Shown in pieces: positions 52,613 through 60,198 of a DNA stretch of 64,000 bases. This DNA comes from Manganitrophus sp963718695. Lineage in GTDB: Bacteria; Nitrospirota; Nitrospiria; SBBL01; Manganitrophaceae. The stretch covers positions 1,550,001 through 1,614,000 of the forward strand of contig OY970371.1 in the NCBI GenBank assembly GCA_963718695.1. The letters are read 5' to 3'. The first letter of the stretch is position 1. The number at the start of each line of letters is the position of its first letter. A model generated the notes under the pieces. The model did no database searches. It was not told the origin of the DNA and worked only from the letters and a program-made list of their open reading frames with translations. The position numbers were made by a program, and so were the translations under genes.

Positions 52613-53950
52613 TTATTCGATTGGAATCGTCTTTACAAAGACAAAGCCGTTCTCAATCCAGGCGGCATAGAGTCGTTGGCCCGAAGCGGCCAAAGAGGTC
52701 GACCAGGAGAAAGCGCCGGAAGTCTGATTCAAATCCCGCCCCTTCTGCGTCCATGCGGTCCCGTTCCAACTCCAGACCTCCACACTCGATCCGCTGAAAG
52801 CGACATTGGGGCTTCCTTCGACCTCCATCAGCGCAGGATCGACGCCGTCTTGCGAGAGCGGGGCGCCGAGCGCGACCCATGCCTCCCCATTCCACTGCTT
52901 TGCTTGAATGCCCCCCTGTTGAAATGCGAGGGTCGGAACGTTCTGAACGAAGGCGAGGGAGAAAGCCGATGGAGCGAAGGCCAGCGGATCGTTGGCCGGA
53001 CCGCCGACGGGGAGCCAACTTTCCTCCATGCGGTTAAAAAGGGCCAATTCAATCCCCTCCGAGGAGGCGTTCTGCATCAGAACGGCAAGGGAAAGATTCT
53101 GGCCGTTCGAGCCAAGGGCATACTTTCTCGGCGAGGGGGCGTCGGCATAATGCTCCCCGGCCCCGCCTAAATCAACCCAGGCGCCGGCCCATTGCTGGAC
53201 CCGTGTGCTGGCATATCGACTGTCGCTGCAGAAAGAATCCCATGCGACGGTCGGAACGCCCTGTCGAATATCGAGCGCGGCATTGACCGGTCCGCAGCCG
53301 TCCTGGTACGTTTGAGCGGCGACCGTAGTCCATCCGCTCCCCTCTCTTCTCGTCAGATAGAGCGATCGTCCTTCAATCCAAGTCAGGAAGAGTCCTTCTC
53401 CGTCGGTTGCAAGGGAGGGAAGAGAAGCCGGCTCATCGGCATCGATATTTAAAGGGCCTTCCACGTTCCATCGCGTTTCGTTCCAGAAGGCGGCATAAAT
53501 CTTCCCGTCCTCTTCCCAAGCGATCACCGGGGCATTCCGGATCGTCGCGAGGGTTAACCAAACGGCGGTTCCTCTCTGTGCCGTGTTCACACGCCCTCCC
53601 AATGCTTGCCACTGGGCTTCTGTATTGGGGTCGTCTGCCTCCACTGCGGGGACCGGTTCTGAGGGGGCCGGGACTGGATCGGAGACCGCTGTGCCTGTAT
53701 TGCCGGGAACAGCGGAAGACGGGGGCGTCTCTGCCGTCGAGACCGGGGTGGCTGTTGCAGCGGGATCCGTTGTATTCTGATCCGCTGTCGATGCCGGGGT
53801 GGCGGGGGGAGTGTCATTAGAAAGGGAAGAAGGTGGGGCCGATTCCTTGTGCGAATTGGAGCTACCGCCGGACCCACAGGAAATGAGGGTAGGAATAATA
53901 AGGATGACTGCAAAATAACGGACTGCTTGTTGCCTAAAACCTTTCTTCAT
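52613..53950 (-). CDS. Lipoprotein with beta-propeller-like repeats
   Basis: The ATG at 53950 is preceded by a perfect GGAGGATTC Shine-Dalgarno (445 residues). A lipobox LISCG ends the signal peptide, then a Ser/Thr/Pro/Ala linker of about 110 residues. The rest (about 125-445) is a series of about six repeats of the form PVIAWEEDGKIYAAFWNETR, FLTWIEGRSLYLTRREGSGW and PTVAWDSF..STRVQQWAGAWVDLG, each with a conserved xxAW/xFxW strand and a W-N-G-x-W turn. This is the usual look of a beta-propeller built from WxG-type repeats in secreted proteins. No enzymatic residues. Convergent to nothing; it stands alone upstream of the epimerase-like gene. Confidence 0.78.
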   Translation of the reverse strand: MKKGFRQQAVRYFAVILIIPTLISCGSGGSSNSHKESAPPSSLSNDTPPATPASTADQNTTDPAATATPVSTAETPPSSAVPGNTGTAVSDPVPAPSEPVPAVEADDPNTEAQWQALGGRVNTAQRGTAVWLTLATIRNAPVIAWEEDGKIYAAFWNETRWNVEGPLNIDADEPASLPSLATDGEGLFLTWIEGRSLYLTRREGSGWTTVAAQTYQDGCGPVNAALDIRQGVPTVAWDSFCSDSRYASTRVQQWAGAWVDLGGAGEHYADAPSPRKYALGSNGQNLSLAVLMQNASSEGIELALFNRMEESWLPVGGPANDPLAFAPSAFSLAFVQNVPTLAFQQGGIQAKQWNGEAWVALGAPLSQDGVDPALMEVEGSPNVAFSGSSVEVWSWNGTAWTQKGRDLNQTSGAFSWSTSLAASGQRLYAAWIENGFVFVKTIPIE

Positions 53951-54192
53951 GAATCCTCCTCCCAAAAATACTTCTTTCAGGTGATAGTGCAACCTATGTA
54001 CCTCGTTAAAAGAGAGAACTGAGGGGAGTTAGAGGGCTTTCAAAGCAATGACGCCATTGCAGAGAATTGCAGAATTGATAACATCCTTTACGCATTGGGT
54101 GAACGGCAGAGCCAGAGATGTGCAAAAAAGTATCAGTTTCAACTCCGGTAGAGGGAACACTGGATCGGATGGGCATCAGCTGCCCGAAATGT

Positions 54193-54198
54193 TATAAT
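54193..54198 (+). promoter_or_regulatory. -10 box suggesting a leaderless transcript
   Basis: TATAAT at 54193-54198 ends 7 bases before the ATG at 54206, so the predicted transcription start coincides with the start codon. GGGCA-TCAGC-TGCCC, a small dyad at 54171-54185, covers the -35 area, and no good -35 box is seen. Confidence 0.5.
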
Positions 54199-54205
54199 GC
54201 GCGAT

Positions 54206-56140
54206 ATGAACGAAGCCATTTGGACCCCCTCCGACGAGATGATCCGGCAGTCGAACGTTTGGCGATTGATGCAGCGCCAGGGGCTCTCGTCGTATGAAGC
54301 GCTCATCCGCTGGTCGGTCGAGGATATCGGCCGGTTTTGGGATGCGGTCTCGAAGGACCTCGAAATCAGATGGAGCCACCCTTACCACCAAGTCTACGAC
54401 ACATCTGCCGGCCTTCCCTGGACGAAGTGGTTCATCGGCGGGCAGACGAATTTGGTGATGAACTGCATCGATCGCCATCTTCCCGCTCGCGCAAATGAGA
54501 TTGCCCTCCTCTGGGAAGGAGAAGATAAAAAGGTCCGCTCCTGGACATATGATCAGCTTTCCCGCGAGGTCTCCCGCCTGGCTGATGCGCTTCGGAGGGA
54601 AGGGATCGGTCCCGGCGATACGGTCGGAATCTACATGCCGATGTCGCTGGAGATGGCGGCGGTGCTCTACGCCTCCTTCAAAATCGGCGCGATCTGCATT
54701 CCGATCTTCTCCGGTTTTGCCGCCGCTCCCCTGGCCGTCCGTCTGGCCCATGCCGAGGCGAAGATCCTCTTCACCGCCGACGGCTCGCTTCGGAGAGGAA
54801 GGGTCGTCGAGATTAAAAAATCGGCCGATGAAGCCGCTGCCCAGATCCCGACATTGCGGAAAAAGGTGATCCTGCGCCGCCTGGGGAATACGATCGATTG
54901 GGACCCGTCCCGCGATTGCTGGTACACCGAATTTATCGCGGGAAAATCGGATCGGCTCCCCACCGAATCGCTCGATGCGGAAACCCCCGCCCTGATCCTC
55001 TATACCTCCGGAACCACCGGCCGGCCGAAAGGGACCGTTCACACACACGGCGGCTGTTTGATGCAGATCGGGAAAGAGCTGGCGTATCACTTCGACGTCA
55101 AGCCGGAGGACCGTTTTTTCTGGTTGACCGATATCGGCTGGATGATGGGTCCCTGGATGATCATCGGCGTTCACTTGCAAGGGGGATCGGTCTTCCTCTA
55201 TGAGGGGGCGCCGAACCACCCGGCGCCCGATCGTCTTTGGGAGATGATCGACCGCCATCGCCTCACCCATCTTGGAATCTCCCCGACCGCCGTCCGTCTT
55301 TTGATCCGCGCGGGAGAAGCCCCCGTCGCGCAGCATGACCTCTCCTCCCTTCGGATGCTCGGCTCGACCGGCGAGCCGTGGGACCAAGAAAGTTATCTCT
55401 GGTTCTTCGAGAAGATCGGAAAAGGAAAGCTCCCGATCATGAACATCTCCGGCGGCACGGAGATCATCGGCTGTTTTCTCGCGCCCCTGCCGATCACCCC
55501 GCTGAAACCGTGTACCTTGGGGGGACCGGGGCTGGGGATGGATGTCGATGTCTTCGACGATCGGGGGAACCCGGTTCGCGGCGAGACCGGCCACCTGGTT
55601 TGTAAAAAGCCGGCCCCGTCGATGACGCGGGGATTCTGGAAGGATCGGGACAGATACCTCGACACTTATTGGTCTCGATGGCCGAATATCTGGTTTCACG
55701 GCGACTGGGCGCGTATTGACGAAGCGGGTTACTGGTTTCTTCATGGACGTTCCGACGATACGATGAAGATCGCCGGCCGCCGGGTGGGCCCGGCCGAAAT
55801 CGAGTCGGTCCTCATCGCCCACCCCGCCGTCTCGGAGGCGGCGGCGATCGGTGTTCCCGATCCGATCAAGGGAGAGGCGATTGTCTGCCTCGTCGTGTTG
55901 AAGCCGGGCCAGTCCGCCGACGAAGCGACCCTTGCAGATCAGGTCACCCGGGCGATGGGAAAAGCGCTCCGACCCAAAGCGATCCGGATCGTCTCCGATC
56001 TTCCGAAAACCCGATCGGCCAAAATCGTCCGCCGCGTCATTCGAGCAAAGCTTCTCGGGCAAGATCTGGGAGACCTCGCTTCCATCGAAAATCCCGCCGC
56101 AATCGAAGAAATCGCTACCCTTCCCGGAAAGGAAAAATAA
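54206..56140 (+). CDS. Acetyl-CoA-synthetase-like AMP-forming acyl-CoA ligase
   Basis: Predicted 644 residues from the ATG at 54206; an ATG three codons upstream overlaps the -10 box. It activates a carboxylate with ATP and CoA through an acyl-adenylate. AMP-binding motif I is LILYTSGTTGRPKGTVHTHG near residue 270; DIGWMMGPWMIIG, ISGGTEIIGCFLAPL, WFHGDWARIDEAGYWFLHGR and the Lys-bearing KIAGRRVGPAEIE follow. The late TRSAKIVRRVIR puts the catalytic Lys where acetyl-CoA synthetases have it. Length fits the acetyl/propionyl-CoA synthetase group, but the acyl pocket is not decisive. The gene stands next to Rieske and VOC genes and a few kb from an acyl-CoA oxidation cluster. Confidence 0.92.
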   Translation: MNEAIWTPSDEMIRQSNVWRLMQRQGLSSYEALIRWSVEDIGRFWDAVSKDLEIRWSHPYHQVYDTSAGLPWTKWFIGGQTNLVMNCIDRHLPARANEIALLWEGEDKKVRSWTYDQLSREVSRLADALRREGIGPGDTVGIYMPMSLEMAAVLYASFKIGAICIPIFSGFAAAPLAVRLAHAEAKILFTADGSLRRGRVVEIKKSADEAAAQIPTLRKKVILRRLGNTIDWDPSRDCWYTEFIAGKSDRLPTESLDAETPALILYTSGTTGRPKGTVHTHGGCLMQIGKELAYHFDVKPEDRFFWLTDIGWMMGPWMIIGVHLQGGSVFLYEGAPNHPAPDRLWEMIDRHRLTHLGISPTAVRLLIRAGEAPVAQHDLSSLRMLGSTGEPWDQESYLWFFEKIGKGKLPIMNISGGTEIIGCFLAPLPITPLKPCTLGGPGLGMDVDVFDDRGNPVRGETGHLVCKKPAPSMTRGFWKDRDRYLDTYWSRWPNIWFHGDWARIDEAGYWFLHGRSDDTMKIAGRRVGPAEIESVLIAHPAVSEAAAIGVPDPIKGEAIVCLVVLKPGQSADEATLADQVTRAMGKALRPKAIRIVSDLPKTRSAKIVRRVIRAKLLGQDLGDLASIENPAAIEEIATLPGKEK

Positions 56141-56159
56141 CGCGAGGCGTAAGGGGTCC

Positions 56160-56184
56160 GGTCAAAGGATTTAAATCTTTGACC
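56160..56184. repeat. Near-perfect 25-base palindrome flanked by a recurring short motif
   Basis: GGTCAAAG-GATTTAAAT-CTTTGACC pairs end to end. It is flanked by GCGAGGCGTAAGGGG on the left and CTCACGCCTCACC on the right. A related string, ACGCCTCACCCCTTACG, covers the 3' end of kdsB at 26440-26456. The flanks look like a dispersed intergenic element, the centre like a transcript-end hairpin. Confidence 0.45.
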
Positions 56185-56254
56185 CTTCACGCTTCCAGTC
56201 GGCTCCATTCTTTGAGCTCCGCTCCTCACGCCTCACCTGTTTTCAAGAAGTCCA

Positions 56255-56283
56255 TTGAAAAAGAGAAGGTATCAAGGTACACT
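56255..56283 (+). promoter_or_regulatory. Promoter of the Rieske gene
   Basis: TTGAAA (56255-56260), 17 bases and TACACT (56278-56283). The ATG at 56301 is about 12 bases past the predicted start, leaving no room for a full Shine-Dalgarno. Confidence 0.5.
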
Positions 56284-56300
56284 ATCCGATTAACGCCCGC

Positions 56301-56909
56301 ATGGAGAACGAAGAAAAGATGCCTGCAGAATTCATCAAGGTGGCTCTGATTCAGGAGATTCCAACAGAGAAGGGAAAGGTCATCCAGGTGGAGGGAAAGG
56401 AGATCGCTCTTTTCCGATCGGACGGGAGGGTCTATGCCATCGATAATCTCTGCCTGCATGAGGGAGGTCCACTCGGTCACGGACCGGTGAAGGATGGGAT
56501 CGTTACCTGTCCCTGGCACCTCTGGCGATTCGACGTTCGAACGGGTGCGATGGTCGAAGCGCCGTCAATGAAAGTCGATTGCTTTACCATTAAAGTCGAA
56601 GGAGAGGATGTCTATCTCGATGTCTCCTCATTGACCGCGCCGGTCCGTAGGAACCAGACGATCCTGCGGAGACTGGTTGCCGGGGAGACGGCGGAGGCGT
56701 TGGCAACGGAGTATCACCTGATTCCGGAAGAGATCGAGCGAATCGCAAAACAGGCCCGTATCGGCGAGCGATTGATCTGGCTGGGCGAACTCTTCCAGCG
56801 GCAAGGGGCGATCTACAGCCAGGACCTGCTCCGGATTCCGTATCGAGATCTGGAGGGAATCTCCTACGGGGCACAGGAGAAACTCGACGAGTTAATTGAA
56901 TTGCTTTAA
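56301..56909 (+). CDS. Rieske [2Fe-2S] protein with an additional C-terminal helical domain
   Basis: Predicted 202 residues (an ATG six codons later is possible). Residues about 10-110 are a NirD-type Rieske domain: cluster box 1 CLHEGG and box 2 CPWHLW (C-x-H .. C-x2-H), separated by 16 residues, with GPLGHGPVKDGIVT between. Such domains usually pass electrons in small soluble ferredoxins or oxygenase components. Residues about 115-202 are an all-helical extra domain not found in NirD (RRLVAGETAEALATEYHLIP; LIWLGELFQRQGAIYSQDLL). The ETAEALATEYHLIPEEI stretch looks like a helix-turn-helix. The fusion could be a redox-sensing regulator. Followed by a VOC gene 17 bases on. Confidence 0.85.
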   Translation: MENEEKMPAEFIKVALIQEIPTEKGKVIQVEGKEIALFRSDGRVYAIDNLCLHEGGPLGHGPVKDGIVTCPWHLWRFDVRTGAMVEAPSMKVDCFTIKVEGEDVYLDVSSLTAPVRRNQTILRRLVAGETAEALATEYHLIPEEIERIAKQARIGERLIWLGELFQRQGAIYSQDLLRIPYRDLEGISYGAQEKLDELIELL

Positions 56910-56926
56910 ATCAAAGCGAGGGATCA

Positions 56927-57343
56927 ATGCTTAACGAAAAGCAATCGCCGCCGCTCAGAGGGTTGAGACACTTGGCGCTGAAGGTCTCCGACATCGGAAA
57001 GTCGCGGCGGTTTTACGAGGGGGTCCTTGGAATGCAAGTTGTCTGGGAGCCCGATCCTGAAAATCTCTACTTGAGCTTGGGTTCGGATAATTTGGCGCTT
57101 CATCAGATTCCCCCGGGAGAGACATGGGCGGCAGAGCGTGGGCAGCGACTGGATCATTTCGGATTCATTGCTGAGAACGAGTCGATCGTCGATGCCATGG
57201 CCCGAAAAATGGAGGCAGCGGGTGTCCCGATCATTAAACCGGTCAAGAGACATCGGGACGGAAGCTACTCTTTTTACATGGCGGACCCGGACGGAAATTC
57301 GATTCAAGTTCTCTTTGAGCCGCATATCAGCCCGCTTCCATAG
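56927..57343 (+). CDS. VOC-superfamily (glyoxalase/dioxygenase-like) protein
   Basis: Predicted 138 residues, two beta-alpha-beta3 halves: GLRHLALKVSDIGKSRRFYE with ligand His, LALHQIPPG, DHFGFIAENESIVDAMARKM with the second His, and SFYMADPDGNSIQVLFEP with the third ligand Glu. This metal-ligand set (His, His, Glu) suits a glyoxalase-I-like or extradiol-type enzyme. Metal and substrate cannot be set from sequence. It is 17 bases after the Rieske gene, hence a probable two-gene operon; together they may be oxidative or detoxifying. Confidence 0.9.
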   Translation: MLNEKQSPPLRGLRHLALKVSDIGKSRRFYEGVLGMQVVWEPDPENLYLSLGSDNLALHQIPPGETWAAERGQRLDHFGFIAENESIVDAMARKMEAAGVPIIKPVKRHRDGSYSFYMADPDGNSIQVLFEPHISPLP

Positions 57344-57386
57344 AGGAGACGGTTTTTGAAAAATGCTTTTTATGTATTTTCTTCTC

Positions 57387-57415
57387 TTGACCTCTTTTGA
57401 ATTTCAGTATATATT
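57387..57415 (+). promoter_or_regulatory. Promoter of the HU-like gene
   Basis: TTGACC (57387-57392), 17 bases and TATATT (57410-57415). Predicted start near 57422, giving a leader of about 168 bases before the ATG at 57590. Confidence 0.65.
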
Positions 57416-57421
57416 CTCACG

Positions 57422-57589
57422 ATCTTATGTGGTGGGAGGGTGAAGGGCCCCCCTCCCGACTGAGGAGTTCATTCAGTCTTAAAGAAAGACGCGTGGCCCG
57501 CTCCGATGGTTATTACAGTCAAGGTATGAGGTGCCCGCCTTGGCAAAGATTGGATCAATCGTACTTCTACCTATAAGGAGGATGAACGT
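57422..57589 (+). promoter_or_regulatory. Long structured leader of the HU-like gene
   Basis: A 168-base untranslated leader with a perfect 7-bp hairpin GGGAGGG/CCCTCCC (57434-57440 with 57451-57457, loop TGAAGGGCCC) at its 5' end, then sequence without an open frame and a Shine-Dalgarno AAGGAGG just before the gene. Long leaders on nucleoid-protein genes often carry post-transcriptional control. No known riboswitch class fits. Confidence 0.45.
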
Positions 57590-57877
57590 ATGGCCAAAGC
57601 CATGACCAAGTCTCAGATCGCCGACACCCTTTCAAAGAAGACCAGTCTCCCCAAGAAAACGGCCGTTCAATTTCTCGATGAATTGGCCGGGCTCGCCTAC
57701 CGGGAAGCGAAGAATACCTTCACCCTCCCTGGAATCGGCAAGCTTGTTCTTGTCAATCGCAAGGCGAGAATGGGACGGAACCCGCAGACGGGCGAGGCGA
57801 TCAAGATTCCGGCGAAGCGCGTGGTAAAATTCCGCGTTGCGAAGGCGGCAAAAGATTCGATCTTAGGAAAGAAATAA
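57590..57877 (+). CDS. HU/IHF-family DNA-binding protein
   Basis: Predicted 95 residues, the family length. It has the helical dimer core (MTKSQIADTLSKKTSLPKKT; FLDELAGLAYREAK), the family block FTLPGIGKLVLVNRKARMGR and the DNA-intercalating arm NPQTGEAIKIPAKRVVKF with the key Pro. It bends and coats DNA. The start MAKAMTKSQ and tail KDSILGKK resemble the HU-like proteins of Nitrospirae and deltaproteobacteria rather than E. coli HupA. AAGGAGG lies 5 bases before the ATG. Transcribed alone from its own promoter with a long leader. Confidence 0.93.
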   Translation: MAKAMTKSQIADTLSKKTSLPKKTAVQFLDELAGLAYREAKNTFTLPGIGKLVLVNRKARMGRNPQTGEAIKIPAKRVVKFRVAKAAKDSILGKK

Positions 57878-57882
57878 TTTTC

Positions 57883-57917
57883 CGGCTCCCCTCTGGTGAT
57901 TCATCGGAGGGGAGCCG
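57883..57917. terminator. 11-bp hairpin between convergent genes
   Basis: CGGCTCCCCTC-N13-GAGGGGAGCCG lies just past the HU gene stop and 93 bases past the etfA stop on the other strand. It lacks a proper T tract on the plus strand and has only GAAAATTATTT on the minus strand, so it may serve both convergent units weakly. Confidence 0.55.
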
Positions 57918-58009
57918 AGTCCCCTCCAAATTTCCCTTCTGAATACTCCCTCTATCGAACAAGCCATCTGAAGTGCGTCCGAGCAGATATCGGCGGGAAA
58001 GACCGAAAG

Positions 58010-59002
58010 TTAACCTTCGGCTTTGATCTTTTTGATGGCTTCGGTCAACAGTGGAAGGATCTCGAAAATATCTCCGACGATGCCGTAGTTGGCGATCTTA
58101 AAGATCGGGGCGTTCGGATCTTTGTTGATGGCGACGATATATTTTGAAGAGGACATTCCCGCCTGGTGCTGGATCGCGCCGGAGATGCCGCAGGCCAGAT
58201 AGAGAAGCGGCGAAACGGTCTTTCCCGTCAGACCGACTTGATAGGCATGGGGTTTCCATCCGGCATCGACGGCGGCGCGGGAGGCCCCCACTGCCGCGCC
58301 GAGCGCTTCGGCGAGATCTTCGACCAGCTTGAAGTTTTCGGGCGCCTTCAATCCCCGGCCCCCGGAAACGATAATCCGGGCCTCCGTCAACTCGACCTTT
58401 GATCCGACCGTCGCAACGACCTCTTTCACCCTGTCCCCCAGTTTCGTCAAATCGACAGGAGGAACCACTCGATCGATCGCCGGCTCGCGGGATGGGTCAG
58501 GGGGATGGACGGGAAAAACATTCGGGCGGAGCGTGGCGACCTGCAGGATCGGTTGCCGGCTTGTCAGTTTTGAAAGAAGTTTTCCGGCATAGATCGGACG
58601 GGTCGCCGTCGCGGCGCCCCCCTCCCCGATTTCCAACCCGATGCAGTCTCCCATGAAGGGACCTTTTAGTTTGGCCGCCAGCTTGGGGCCGAGATCTTTT
58701 CCCATCGCGGTGGCTCCCATGAGGATGAGCGAAGCTTGGGTTTGTTTTGCCACACCGGCGAGGATGGAAGCATATCCTTCAGAAGAGTAGAGTCTCAGTT
58801 CGGGCGCTTCCGCCAGATAGACCTTATCGGCCCCGCCGGCGGACAAACCTTTCGCCTCCGATGCGATCTGGTCTCCGATCAATACGACCGCCACCTCTCC
58901 GCCGACCTTTTGAATGAGCCGCCGGGCGGCACCGAGCGCTTCCAATCCGACCCGTTTCACTTTGCCGTCCCGCTGTTCCGCAAAGACCAAAATCCCTGGC
59001 AT
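58010..59002 (-). CDS. etfA: Electron transfer flavoprotein alpha subunit
   Basis: Predicted 330 residues. Domain I (about 1-190) starts MPGILVFAEQRDGKVKRVGL and includes LILMGATAMGKDLGPKLAAK and the RPIYAGKLLSK block. The FAD-binding domain II (about 205-330) has the hallmark SGGRGLKAPENFKLVEDLA, VGASRAAVDAGWKP, QVGLTGKTVSPLLYLACGIS and GAIQHQAGMSSSKYIVAINK. It takes electrons from acyl-CoA dehydrogenases together with EtfB and hands them to a membrane quinone reductase. The patatin gene lies 17 bases upstream and etfB beyond it. Confidence 0.96.
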   Translation of the reverse strand: MPGILVFAEQRDGKVKRVGLEALGAARRLIQKVGGEVAVVLIGDQIASEAKGLSAGGADKVYLAEAPELRLYSSEGYASILAGVAKQTQASLILMGATAMGKDLGPKLAAKLKGPFMGDCIGLEIGEGGAATATRPIYAGKLLSKLTSRQPILQVATLRPNVFPVHPPDPSREPAIDRVVPPVDLTKLGDRVKEVVATVGSKVELTEARIIVSGGRGLKAPENFKLVEDLAEALGAAVGASRAAVDAGWKPHAYQVGLTGKTVSPLLYLACGISGAIQHQAGMSSSKYIVAINKDPNAPIFKIANYGIVGDIFEILPLLTEAIKKIKAEG

Positions 59003-59019
59003 TTTTCCTCCTTAAATCG

Positions 59020-60168
59020 TCACGGTTCCTTAAATTTATCCAGCGTTACCTCAATCTGATTCCGATTCAAGCAATCCTTGTAGTAAGTGAACTCTTCTTT
59101 CAGTGCTTGCATGGTGGAATGATAGCCGTATTGGAGGACTTGAACACGGTTGTTATAGCTGACCGCATGGTGCGCGAACATAAAGGCCTCCGACGGCTTC
59201 GGCTGGGTTAGAATAAACTGTTTTGTCGGGTGCTCGAATAGATAGCGTTTCATTGCAAGGTAGATGCGGGTTGATGTATTGACCCGCATTGCTTGATCAT
59301 AGATATAAGTGAGTCCCTTTTCTCTGATCCCGACCGCCTTTCCGTCGCCCGAAAGCGAAGGCAGCCGGACCCGGTTTCGATCGTTCACGATGTATTGGAC
59401 CGGATTGATGATCCACATCATCTCGGCGCCATGATTCATGGCGATATCCATATATGCGACGCGGCCCACGCCCCCGTCAATGTAATCCTTCCCATTGATA
59501 TGAATCGGCTGAAAGAGGATCGGCATGGCGGAAGAGGCGATGACCGCCTGGGAGATCGGCACGTCATCGAATCCCCTTTCACCGAAGACGTCATAGCGTC
59601 CGAGATCGACATCCACCGCCGGGATGTAAAGCTCCCTTCTTAATTTCCGAAAGTCATTTGTATACCCCTCCTGTGAGAAAAAATTGGAAAGATAAAGGTC
59701 AAAATTCTTCAACGTGAAGATTCCCGAAGGAAGACTTTCCTGGAGGAATTCCAAAAGATCGAGGATTGAAACGGCTCGGCCGCTTTTTACGTAAAACCGG
59801 ACGATCGGATAAAGCGATTTCAGAAACTTCTTAATGATGTGGGAGGTCTCTTGGTAACCGAAGCTGTAGATGTCGCGGCGGGCGAAGTTATACGGTGTTT
59901 TCCGATCATTTTTGATATCTTCATACATCGCCCGGGGTTTGACCCCGTTCGCGATGAGTGCGGCGACGGCGGCTCCGGCGCTCGTTCCGACGTAGATATC
60001 GAACTCATTGACCGAGAAGCCGTCGAAGAAATCATCGATCGCCGTCAGGCATCCGATCTCATACATCCAGCCAGGGATTCCGCCTCCGGCCAGAACCAGC
60101 GCTCGTTTGCCTCGACCGCTCTTTTCCGCTGAACCGATTTGGGAGCCCTGGACATTTTCTTGCGTCAT
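59020..60168 (-). CDS. Patatin-like phospholipase
   Basis: Predicted 382 residues from the ATG at 60168 (MTQENVQGSQ); a TTG at 60192 is the alternative start. Catalytic Ser lies in the nucleophile elbow VGTSAGAAVAAL near residue 66, oxyanion-hole RALVLAGGGIPGWMYEIG near 28, and the dyad Asp in IDGGVGRVAYMD near 215. The C-terminal part (MRVNTSTRIYLAMKRYLFEH) is helical. It frees fatty acids from lipids in the cytoplasm or at the membrane. It sits between etfB and etfA, an unusual place that fits feeding fatty acids to the acyl-CoA oxidation genes around it. Confidence 0.92.
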   Translation of the reverse strand: MTQENVQGSQIGSAEKSGRGKRALVLAGGGIPGWMYEIGCLTAIDDFFDGFSVNEFDIYVGTSAGAAVAALIANGVKPRAMYEDIKNDRKTPYNFARRDIYSFGYQETSHIIKKFLKSLYPIVRFYVKSGRAVSILDLLEFLQESLPSGIFTLKNFDLYLSNFFSQEGYTNDFRKLRRELYIPAVDVDLGRYDVFGERGFDDVPISQAVIASSAMPILFQPIHINGKDYIDGGVGRVAYMDIAMNHGAEMMWIINPVQYIVNDRNRVRLPSLSGDGKAVGIREKGLTYIYDQAMRVNTSTRIYLAMKRYLFEHPTKQFILTQPKPSEAFMFAHHAVSYNNRVQVLQYGYHSTMQALKEEFTYYKDCLNRNQIEVTLDKFKEP

Positions 60169-60198
60169 ACACTTTTTACCAACCGAGATCAAACCCGA

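Noticed and set aside
54176..56062. 628-residue frame opposite the acyl-CoA synthetase
   Set aside because: Composition of an antisense frame (Arg, Asp, Gly, Phe rich) and fully covered by a gene with complete catalytic motifs.
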